64,000 bases of DNA from Maribacter ulvicola (GTDB lineage Bacteria > Bacteroidota > Bacteroidia > Flavobacteriales > Flavobacteriaceae), in the NCBI RefSeq assembly GCF_900155985.1, contig NZ_FTMA01000010.1:1-64000 (forward strand), given 5' to 3'. Made by a program: the position numbers and the translations under genes. Below the pieces are notes generated by a model. It searched no databases and was not told the DNA's origin. It saw only the letters and a list, made by a program, of their open reading frames with translations. Of the stretch, positions 52,563 through 61,229 are shown piece after piece; within the stretch, counting starts at the first letter, position 1, and each line of letters starts with the position of its first letter.

Positions 52563-55379
52563 TTATTCAATTACAAACCACGTATTACCGTTAGCTGGCA
52601 CTTCAATTTCCATTGTTATGTTATATCCTCTATCTAGTATGTATTCCTTGGATTTCCCTTCTTGTTCCCTAACCTTTGCGGTGGTTTTCAGTCCGGTATA
52701 ATACAAAGGAATCTTCACTATTTTTTTAATGGATGTAGCTGTTGGGTTAAAAAATTGAACAAAGCCTTTTTCTTTCAATTCTGGATTTACATGCATAATA
52801 CCATCAATCTCTCTTCCATTGGCTCTTTTAAGGTGTACAATGGGTGAGTTCAATATATTTCTATAGGTCTTATACCACTCAACTATATCTATTACGGCTT
52901 CTTTGGTTCTTTCGGTATCATATAACCTTGGTCCCCTATAGCACGCTTGAACACCAGAGCCATAATTTTGCACCATATGCGCTTCATAAGCATCTAAATG
53001 ATCATTTAAAGGTTCTATTGTTGCGGCCGCACCTCCTCCATGATATTGTGTCAACGGTACAAAAGTCCAACTCATACTAGGAGTTCTGTCCCAAGTACCA
53101 TCATAAATATTTTGACGTCCTAGAACCAATTGTCGTTCTCTAGGTAGAGACCAGTTAACTTCTCTATAACCTATGCCATTTTTTGTGCTTCCGCTTAGAT
53201 AATACCAATCGGGAATATTTAATGATATTCCTTTTTCGTTGCACCATTTATAAAAGTTTGAAATTCTTTTCCAAGCCTTCCACTGCGAATCCTCTACATT
53301 TTTATGTGCTACGTGTGTAGTTGATGCACATAATTGACCGGGATAAGAGCCATCATGCTCTAATAGATCAAAACCAGTTTTTTCAAAGAAGGTTTTTAAT
53401 TTTTGAAAATAATCTATGCCCCATTGACTATTTAAGCATGGCGAGCTTCCGTGAATGACTCCTCCTCTTTTTCCGGTTTCTGGATTAATTACATCTACCT
53501 CGTCACTTATCCACCTGCTTGATAATAACGAATAACCTCCTAATTCAATTCCTTTAGAATGTGCGTAATCTGCCAATCCTTTAAACTTTGCAATATTTTT
53601 ATCGGAAATATCTTCCATATTAAGACCACTACCAAAACTGAGAATTACCATTTCATAACCGGTATCTACACATTGATCTATAGCAGCTTTAACCTTGTTT
53701 TCATCTGTAGTTGTCAAATGCAAAAACAGTGGATTTTCACTTGTCCAAGGCGCTACAAGATTATAAAATCTGTTGGTTGCCAAACCTTTTCTTTGCTTAT
53801 CATAGCTATCAAAGGGCATTTCCCAAACTCTAAATGACTCAAAATTGCTTCCTTTATCTATTGTTTCATTTGGACCTATAGGAAGTTTACACTCTAGCAA
53901 GCAAGGCATTAAACGCGGATAATTGGTTTGCGAGGTATAACGGGGATCCTTTTCCCAATTTACTACTTGATTGGATCCTTTAAAGGACATTGCATGAAAA
54001 GCAAAATCGCTTTCAACATGAATGTTTGGCAATTCCCAACCAGTCTCGCCTCTTTCAACAGCACTTTCAGGCTCAACAGTCGCTAATATTTCACTCTTGA
54101 AATTATTTAAAATTACTTCTTTGGAACTATTATTTTCTATGGTAATCCATTTACTGATCAATGGAATACCATCATAAATTTCATAATGCACTTCTATTTT
54201 TACGTTTTGTAAATCTGAATGTGCATATTCAAAAATTAATTCCTTTCCCTTTAAATCATCTTTTTCTTCTAATGCCCATCTTTTATTTTTCCAATCTAAA
54301 CGTGGCTTTATATTTTCAATTCTAAAATTTTCTATTTGAAATGAATTCTTAGGACTCCACATCTGTTCTAGCCATTCTTTTTTTAGATAGCCATATTCTA
54401 CCTGACCGTCTAACCCGCCAACTTGATATTCAATATCATCTATTTGTACCATTGCTTCAGGACTTACCCCTCTTAAAAGAGATTCTCCATTCACTAAATT
54501 TTTAAAATCAACTGTAGCGCAATTAGGCGTTATTCTAAAAGTTCTACTAACCAAACCGTTAGAGATTGTAATTTCCTTATTGTTCTTACTCCTAAAAACT
54601 TTAGATGCCAGAGAAATATTATCTATAAGCCAATCTTTTTTAATACCGTCTACGTATTGGGGCGTAGGTTCCGGTAATTTTTTGATCAGTGGTTCTAGTT
54701 TCGAATTAAACGCACGATCTGCAACTTTCATTCTGTTCAAATAATTACCATCAACAATTTGAGGTTTATATCCATTGAACATTAATTTTGCATTTGCCCA
54801 AATAGCATGGTCTCCAGATACGCCGTCTCCAGTATCCTCAACTATAAGTTCTAGAACATTTATTCCTTTTACTGAAATATTTAGAGAAACAGCTTGTTCT
54901 CCCCCCTTTATTTTTTTGCTTTTCCACAGGATTTTATCATCTCCTTTAATTATAAATATAACAGAACCTTTTTCTATGGAAGTTTCTGTATTGGCAATAC
55001 CAACAAATGTTTTACCCTTACTGTTTTCTTCGTAGAACAACTTAGTACCGTCGCCTAATGCATTGAACTTAAAAGGTCCGTTTTTGACTTCAGAATCTTG
55101 TATTCCGACCTCAGTAGTAAATGTTTTTGATTTTCCATCTAAGAATATAAAAAGTTTACTTCTAGAAATGGTCCCTATACCATGCGTAAATTCTTTTCCA
55201 GAAATACTTATTTTTTCCCCGGTAATTGCTCTATTTTTTTGTGCTGTCCACCAAGGTTGTTCAATTTTACTCATATCTAAATCAGATACATTTAATTGAT
55301 CTAAAGTACCTTGTTGACCATACGATAGAGTTACTAGCAAACTGAAGAAAAGATAAATTGTTTTTTTTGATATGTTCAT
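52563..55379 (-). CDS. NPCBM-domain protein with clan GH-D-like (alpha-galactosidase-type) catalytic region
   Basis: 938 residues. Signal peptide ending TLSYGQQ; NPCBM/NEW2 galactose-binding-like domain (about 25-210: EFTHGIGTISRSKLFIFLDG, VLELIVEDTGDGVSGDHAIW); beta-supersandwich (about 265-500); barrel (about 530-830) with GYEMVILSFGSG, KGIELGGYSLLSS and FDLLEHDGSYPGQ, where the Asp fits a GH36/GH27 nucleophile; and a C-terminal beta domain. Probably a retaining alpha-glycosidase acting on exported or surface oligosaccharide. The exact family is uncertain; alpha-N-acetylgalactosaminidase-like activity is also possible. 16 nt upstream of the GH29-like gene. Confidence 0.68.
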   Translation of the reverse strand: MNISKKTIYLFFSLLVTLSYGQQGTLDQLNVSDLDMSKIEQPWWTAQKNRAITGEKISISGKEFTHGIGTISRSKLFIFLDGKSKTFTTEVGIQDSEVKNGPFKFNALGDGTKLFYEENSKGKTFVGIANTETSIEKGSVIFIIKGDDKILWKSKKIKGGEQAVSLNISVKGINVLELIVEDTGDGVSGDHAIWANAKLMFNGYKPQIVDGNYLNRMKVADRAFNSKLEPLIKKLPEPTPQYVDGIKKDWLIDNISLASKVFRSKNNKEITISNGLVSRTFRITPNCATVDFKNLVNGESLLRGVSPEAMVQIDDIEYQVGGLDGQVEYGYLKKEWLEQMWSPKNSFQIENFRIENIKPRLDWKNKRWALEEKDDLKGKELIFEYAHSDLQNVKIEVHYEIYDGIPLISKWITIENNSSKEVILNNFKSEILATVEPESAVERGETGWELPNIHVESDFAFHAMSFKGSNQVVNWEKDPRYTSQTNYPRLMPCLLECKLPIGPNETIDKGSNFESFRVWEMPFDSYDKQRKGLATNRFYNLVAPWTSENPLFLHLTTTDENKVKAAIDQCVDTGYEMVILSFGSGLNMEDISDKNIAKFKGLADYAHSKGIELGGYSLLSSRWISDEVDVINPETGKRGGVIHGSSPCLNSQWGIDYFQKLKTFFEKTGFDLLEHDGSYPGQLCASTTHVAHKNVEDSQWKAWKRISNFYKWCNEKGISLNIPDWYYLSGSTKNGIGYREVNWSLPRERQLVLGRQNIYDGTWDRTPSMSWTFVPLTQYHGGGAAATIEPLNDHLDAYEAHMVQNYGSGVQACYRGPRLYDTERTKEAVIDIVEWYKTYRNILNSPIVHLKRANGREIDGIMHVNPELKEKGFVQFFNPTATSIKKIVKIPLYYTGLKTTAKVREQEGKSKEYILDRGYNITMEIEVPANGNTWFVIE

Positions 55380-55741
55380 TTTTTATAAAATATATAATTA
55401 GAATTTTTATTGAATTGTAAGATTGTTGACAATTTATATTTTTACATCATAAGATTATTATTTCTTATGCATCTCATTTCTAAAAAAACTGTTAAAAGCA
55501 TACTGACTAGAATTGTTAGCGTATTTGACTGTTTAAGTTGTAAAGTAGTCGTCATTAGTGTTATTGAAATTTAATATTATTCATATAAATGGTATACTTT
55601 GACACCATATAAAAGTTGTGAAAATTTAATAAAATGGTGGAGTTTTAGATATTCTATATTTAAAAATAAAAAATAGGGTCATGTACTATTTCACATAACC
55701 CATTTTAAAACAAACTAAACTAACAACTTAATTTTTAAACT
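55380..55741. other. intergenic region between susD and the NPCBM gene
   Basis: 362 nt, A/T-rich, containing the hairpin at 55676-55701 close to the susD stop. The rest is the leader of the enzyme genes and may carry a second promoter. Confidence 0.4.
55665..55701 (-). terminator. terminator/attenuator after region F susD
   Basis: GGGTCATGT (55676-55684) pairs with 55693-55701 over 9 bp with one G-U, loop of 8 nt, followed in the minus transcript by TATTTTTTATTTTT. It starts 41 nt after the susD stop codon and separates susCD from the enzyme genes. Confidence 0.7.
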
Positions 55742-57553
55742 TTATTGCAATGGATCAAAGGTTCCACCATCCCATCCCAAAGTCTGTTCCAGCTTAGGAT
55801 TTTTGTCCAATGCGGATTGTGGAAGATCAAAAAAGTAATATTTTTCGTCATAATTGATTGGTAATCCATCATCGGTTAAATTTCCATCCCTTTCTAAACT
55901 ACGTATAGCTGTTGTAAAAAAAGTATTATAAACTATGGGGTTGTTCAAATCTATACTTCCATCTAAAACCCCAGCCTCTAATTCTTTTCTATCATCCAAA
56001 ATTTCATCTGAAGAATGTAAGGCATCAAACGCAGCAGTTCTTTCTATAACATAACCTCTTCTGATAGATCCATTAATTGTGGCATACATTCTACGTCTTC
56101 TTAAATCAGAAGACCTTTTTCCTTCAAAAGCTAGTTCAATTCTTCTCTCCAGCATTATGGCATCTCTCATCTGATCTTTATTCATTGCTGGTTCTAAACC
56201 ATATAAACCATCACCTCCCGCATCTATACCTGCACGCTCACGAATTTGTTGCAAAGCAGTATATGCTTCGGCAGTATTGCCTATTTCATTAGCAGATTCT
56301 GCAAGAAACAATAGGATTTCAGCAAACCTGAGTTCTATCCAGTCAGTAGAACTATTAAGTGCCGGGTTACCACCTTCAATTCTACCATCAATCGCTTTTC
56401 TACAAAGAAGAGCAGATGGTGTTACCCTACTATTTGCCTCCGCTTCAATTTGACTATCTTGAAAAGTCCAAACTAAATCGCTGGTCGTTTGGGGTTCAGG
56501 ATCATTTAATGGATAGTTTACACCATTAAAAGCAATGTTTGCCATAAACCTTGGGTCTCTATTTAACCAAAACACATCACTATCATAAGCGTAAGCCGAC
56601 GTTACATCCATTATGGTTTTACCATCTTTCATTGGGTAAGCATTTGCATGATCAATAGTTGGTTTATCCCAAGCTTCTCCATTAGTTCCGGTCACAAATG
56701 GACGACAACCGGCATCTCTATTATGTGTTTTATCAATATTGTATTTTTTGATAATAATTGCTTCGGGGTTAGATATAGATTCATCAAACCATAAATCTGC
56801 ATAACTAGCATGTAAACCCTTACCATTGGCTTCTAGATTATCCTTTGCTTCAGAAACTGCGTCATAAGCATCTTGCCAACGTGCTGTTGCACTTTGAGAG
56901 GGGTCAAATTGTTCACTTGCAAAGAACAGGAGAACTTTGGCTTTAAATGCCATAGCTGCACCTTTCGTAATTCTTCCATAATCTGCATCATCTTCATATT
57001 CATCAGGTAAATTAGTAATGGCCTCATCTAAATCTAAGACTATCTGGGCAATACAATCCGTTGTACTGTTTCTTGGCAATTCTAGCTCATCTACACCTTG
57101 AACGGGCACACTTAAAACCAATGGAACTCCCCCATAGGCAGTAACCAATTCGAAATAAATTTTAGCCCTAAAAAACAAAGCTTGTGATTTTAATAGAGAT
57201 TGAAAACTAGCATCTAAGCTACCAGTTTCTACTTTCTCTAAAAGCAAGTTAATATCCTTAATATTCCGGTATTTGCCCCCATACTGTCTAATACTATTTG
57301 AGGTTAATTCTCCATAAATTATACCTCCAGAACCTTGTGCATCATCGCTTGTTCCTGATGCAGCTATAGGCCATCCGGATAATCCACGCTCATAAATTTC
57401 ATTTAAAAAACCTTTTGCCAAAGTTTCATCACTCCATACATCTTTCTCATTGATCGCTGATAAGTCTGACTTATCCAATACATCACTACAAGATGCAATC
57501 GACAAAATTATTAGGAATAAAAAGTTACTCCATCTATATAAATATTTTTTCAT
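55742..57553 (-). CDS. susD-like: RagB/SusD-family outer-membrane lipoprotein
   Basis: 603 residues. Lipoprotein signal MKKYLYRWSNFLFLIILSIA then the lipobox Cys. SusD marks: QSLLKSQALFFRAKIYFELV, TAYGGVPLVLSVPV, RITKGAAMAFKAKVLLFFAS, ELRFAEILLFLAESANEIGN, MLERRIELAFEGKRSSDLRR and a C-terminal GWDGG. Follows susC after 10 nt. Confidence 0.95.
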   Translation of the reverse strand: MKKYLYRWSNFLFLIILSIASCSDVLDKSDLSAINEKDVWSDETLAKGFLNEIYERGLSGWPIAASGTSDDAQGSGGIIYGELTSNSIRQYGGKYRNIKDINLLLEKVETGSLDASFQSLLKSQALFFRAKIYFELVTAYGGVPLVLSVPVQGVDELELPRNSTTDCIAQIVLDLDEAITNLPDEYEDDADYGRITKGAAMAFKAKVLLFFASEQFDPSQSATARWQDAYDAVSEAKDNLEANGKGLHASYADLWFDESISNPEAIIIKKYNIDKTHNRDAGCRPFVTGTNGEAWDKPTIDHANAYPMKDGKTIMDVTSAYAYDSDVFWLNRDPRFMANIAFNGVNYPLNDPEPQTTSDLVWTFQDSQIEAEANSRVTPSALLCRKAIDGRIEGGNPALNSSTDWIELRFAEILLFLAESANEIGNTAEAYTALQQIRERAGIDAGGDGLYGLEPAMNKDQMRDAIMLERRIELAFEGKRSSDLRRRRMYATINGSIRRGYVIERTAAFDALHSSDEILDDRKELEAGVLDGSIDLNNPIVYNTFFTTAIRSLERDGNLTDDGLPINYDEKYYFFDLPQSALDKNPKLEQTLGWDGGTFDPLQ

Positions 57554-57563
57554 TTTTATTTTT

Positions 57564-60500
57564 TTAAAGGGTTATATTAAGACCTAGACTATAGGTTTTA
57601 TTTACAGGAATACCACGGCCGCTTGTTTCAGGATCAAAGCTTTTTATTTTACTATAAATCATAAACAAATTGGTAGTATTAATAAACAAACTTAAATTAC
57701 TCACGCCTATTTTATTTAAAACATCCTTGGATAGGTCGTAAGAGACATTCAAGTTTTTCATTCTTAAAAAATCAGCATCATTTAAGAAAAACGTTGATTC
57801 TCGTTGTTGCCAACCACTATCACCACCAAATACAGGAAATGAAGCATTTTCATTTTCTGGTGTCCAGGAATCATTCCAGTGTGTCCATGAAGATTGCCCA
57901 ATTCCACTTAAAGTAAACCTACCCGACTGAGGAATAAATCTTTGGTAATTTGCAAAACCCTGAGCAAATGCCTGAACACGAAAGTTTTTATATTTTATGC
58001 TAAAACGTATTCCGTAATTAATGGGCGCAGAAGAATGTGACCCCTTAATATATTCTAGATCATTACCATCCACTATGCCGTCTGGGGTATTTTGATTGGG
58101 ATCTTCTGTCCTATTTCCTCTAACATCTCTCATTAGTAGTTCTCCTATTTTTGGAGCTCTACCAAATTGGGTAAACCCTGTTGCAATAAGTGCATCTAAC
58201 TGCTCTTGATTTCTTATGATTCCATCAGAAACATAAGTTCTAATTCTATCTAATCTATTCCCTTTTCTAATAAAACGTGGTAGCGTAGATTCTGGATCAT
58301 CTATCTCTGCATAGATAGCTTTTGAATATCCCATATTAAACCCTGCTTCAACATCAAAATCTTTATTTATTCTAGTATTATACGATGTCAACACTTCAAA
58401 CCCAGAAATATCTATCCCTCCATAATTTTCAGGATTTAGTGACAGTCCTGACGATTCTGGAATAAATAATTGCCTAGAACCAAAAAGGTCTCGTTTTTTG
58501 TTTTTAAATATATCTATAGACGTTGCTAATTTATTTTTTAACGTTTTAAAGTCGAGTCCAAAATTATAGGAAGTTTGCTTCTCCCATGTAATAAATGGTT
58601 GAGGTTGAGCTCCAATATTCACGGAACTAGATGCAATATCCTCTCCAAAAACTGCACCTGTTCCTAAATTATATTTTTGTACATATGGGAAACCTACACC
58701 TACATTGTCATTACCCGTTTGACCAATGGAATACCTTATTTTAAAGAAATCTAAAAAACCTAAGTTATTTTTAAAAAAGTTTTCTTGAGATACTATCCAC
58801 CCTAGTGAAACAGAGGGAAAAAAACCAAAACGACGCCCTTCTGCAAATCTTACAGAACCATCATACCTGAAGGTAGAAGAAAGCAAATACTTCTCTTTAT
58901 AGCTATAATTTAATCCACCAATTACAGACTGCCTACCGTCTTCACCTTTACTCCCAAATGCCCTTTCATCATCTGAAGCAGTAGCATTTAATGTTGGTAC
59001 CAGCTCTGTAGGCACTTGACGTCCTGTAGCGCCAAACCCTTTATATTTACTTTCAAACTGTTCATAAATAGCAAATAAACTTAAATCATGGTTGCCAAAA
59101 GTATTACTATAATTTAACTGTAAATTAAACTGATTACTGTCTACTTCATTTGTTGACTCATAAACACTATTAGAATCAGCACCAGAATCGTTACGTACTC
59201 TTGTTCCTACAATTTCATCCGTCAATAAAAACCTATTATTGGGATCTGTAGCAAAAGTATAATCTACTAAAGGTTTTCTAAAAAGAAAATCCTGATCACG
59301 CTTAATATTACTATTATAAGACATACCGGCGGACAACCCTTCTATGGCTGTAATGTTATAGTCTATTTTTAAACGCGTATTTAAGATTTTGTTATCTCTA
59401 GTTTGATACCCCGCCCCATTATTAATTAGATTTCCTGCGTTCCATCCATTGTAGTTAGCAACATATAAACCATTCTTTGTTGATGGTCCCCAATATCCTG
59501 ATCTAGCCACAGTTCTATAAAAATCACCATAATCCTCGTCACCATAATTATAACTCCAATAAAAACCATAATCATCATTTCTAGACGTATTTATATTCAT
59601 AGAGACATTTAAGTTATCTGTAACATCAACACCCACTTTGGCTCTAAAATTTGTGCGATCATACGTTAAATTATCAAATGCTGCTGATTCATCTATTTTA
59701 GACCCTGATAGGAAATAGCTTACGCGATCAGTACTTCCTGAAATAGATGCCGTGTAACGCTTTAATATTGGTGTTTTTTCAAAATCCTTTAGAAAACCTT
59801 CATTCGATGAAGCTTTTAAATAATCTAGTTCTGAAGTTGTAATATATCCTGCGTCTGACGGGTCTACTTTATTCCACCTTAAACCTGAATTGGTCAATAA
59901 GGCATGATTATAAGCTGAATTAAATTCTGGAACTTTAGTTGGTTCTGTGGTGCCTATAGTACTCGTGAAATTAATTTTAGGCTTTCCTTTTCCGGTTTTA
60001 GTCGTCACCAAAATTACACCGTTTGAGGCTCTGGCTCCGTAGGCAGAAGTAGAAGCTGCATCCTTCAATACAGATATTGATTGTACTTCATTCACATCTA
60101 AAGCATCAAACTGCTCTTTATTTAATACAATTCCATCTATAACATATAATGGGGCCGTACCGCCACCAAAAGCCCCTGTTGTGGCACCTCTAACATTTAT
60201 GTTTGCCGACCTACCCGGTCTGCCCCCTGAGGAACTTATATTTACACCTGCTAAGCGACCTGCAATAGCTCCTCCTAATGTTGTTGCGGGAATTTCATTA
60301 AGTTCTTCTGTTTTTATTGTAGCTACAGAACCTGTTATTTTTTTCTTAATGATTGAATTATATCCAACAACGACTACCTCTTCTAAAGAATTTATGTCTT
60401 CTTGCAAGGTTACATTAATTATATTGACTATACCTACTTCTATATCTGAGGTTTTTAATCCTAAATAAGAAAATCGAAGTATATCCCCATTAGTTGCCGT

Positions 60501-60761
60501 TATGCTATAATTTCCATCAAAATCTGACTGAACACCTCTATTTGTACCTACGACCAGTACATTTACCCCTGGTAGCGGTGCACCTGCATCATCTGTTATT
60601 GTTCCGGTAATTGTTTGTTGCACTGTCTTCATGGTCCTATGATTAGTTGAGGTGGGGGTACCTCTCATGGAAAATGATGTAAATGCAAGAAGAACAAGGC
60701 TGAACACCTTTAAGCTAGCAATACAAACCGCATTGTGCCATTCTAAGTTTTTTAATTTCAT
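57564..60761 (-). CDS. susC-like: SusC/RagA-family TonB-linked outer-membrane transporter
   Basis: 1065 residues. Signal (to about residue 35), regulatory domain (ITGTITDDAGAPLPGVNVLV, GVQSDFDGNYSI), linker SLEEVVVVGYNSIIKKKITG, TonB plug (INVRGATTGAFGGGTAPLYV, VLKDAASTSAYGARASNGVI) and a barrel ending KTYSLGLNITL. Imports the glycan of region F. Confidence 0.96.
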   Translation of the reverse strand: MKLKNLEWHNAVCIASLKVFSLVLLAFTSFSMRGTPTSTNHRTMKTVQQTITGTITDDAGAPLPGVNVLVVGTNRGVQSDFDGNYSITATNGDILRFSYLGLKTSDIEVGIVNIINVTLQEDINSLEEVVVVGYNSIIKKKITGSVATIKTEELNEIPATTLGGAIAGRLAGVNISSSGGRPGRSANINVRGATTGAFGGGTAPLYVIDGIVLNKEQFDALDVNEVQSISVLKDAASTSAYGARASNGVILVTTKTGKGKPKINFTSTIGTTEPTKVPEFNSAYNHALLTNSGLRWNKVDPSDAGYITTSELDYLKASSNEGFLKDFEKTPILKRYTASISGSTDRVSYFLSGSKIDESAAFDNLTYDRTNFRAKVGVDVTDNLNVSMNINTSRNDDYGFYWSYNYGDEDYGDFYRTVARSGYWGPSTKNGLYVANYNGWNAGNLINNGAGYQTRDNKILNTRLKIDYNITAIEGLSAGMSYNSNIKRDQDFLFRKPLVDYTFATDPNNRFLLTDEIVGTRVRNDSGADSNSVYESTNEVDSNQFNLQLNYSNTFGNHDLSLFAIYEQFESKYKGFGATGRQVPTELVPTLNATASDDERAFGSKGEDGRQSVIGGLNYSYKEKYLLSSTFRYDGSVRFAEGRRFGFFPSVSLGWIVSQENFFKNNLGFLDFFKIRYSIGQTGNDNVGVGFPYVQKYNLGTGAVFGEDIASSSVNIGAQPQPFITWEKQTSYNFGLDFKTLKNKLATSIDIFKNKKRDLFGSRQLFIPESSGLSLNPENYGGIDISGFEVLTSYNTRINKDFDVEAGFNMGYSKAIYAEIDDPESTLPRFIRKGNRLDRIRTYVSDGIIRNQEQLDALIATGFTQFGRAPKIGELLMRDVRGNRTEDPNQNTPDGIVDGNDLEYIKGSHSSAPINYGIRFSIKYKNFRVQAFAQGFANYQRFIPQSGRFTLSGIGQSSWTHWNDSWTPENENASFPVFGGDSGWQQRESTFFLNDADFLRMKNLNVSYDLSKDVLNKIGVSNLSLFINTTNLFMIYSKIKSFDPETSGRGIPVNKTYSLGLNITL

Positions 60762-61229
60762 TTTTTTGGTTTTGGTTGTTATTATATTCTATTAATAAAG
60801 GCATCTGTTTTTGTAAACCTTGAATCAATTATTCTGACTAAACCCTATACATTAAAAAAGTAGCCCTCAGTTTACTTTATAAGTAGTGTAGTTTTTTGGA
60901 ATCGTTGATCAGACTAGAATACTATGTTTAGAATACCCACCGCTATGTTAACATAAAGTTAAGTTTGAATCGACCTATAGGGGTTAATGAGACAAACAAC
61001 TCCTCAGAGAATAGTCTTAATGAGCATTAGGACATGGAATAACATCAATGAAATCAATACTATGGCGACTTTTGCAGTCCATTAGTAGCATACTAGGTTT
61101 TATGACCACAAGTTTTAGAAAGAAATGAAATATACTTAACAAAACTCTTTTTAAAATTAAAAAACAGGTCTAACCATACATCGTCAGACCTGCTTAAATT
61201 ATACTTTCCCTAAACTCTAGAGCGGTTGA
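60762..61229. other. intergenic region upstream of region F susC
   Basis: 468 nt holding the susC promoter and, near 61161-61195, the terminator of the regulator. No other element is recognisable. Confidence 0.4.
61155..61195 (-). terminator. terminator of the propeller-AraC regulator gene
   Basis: CAGGTCT (61165-61171) pairs with AGACCTG (61186-61192), loop of 14 nt; in the minus transcript a run of six U follows. It lies 38 nt after the regulator stop. Confidence 0.7.
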
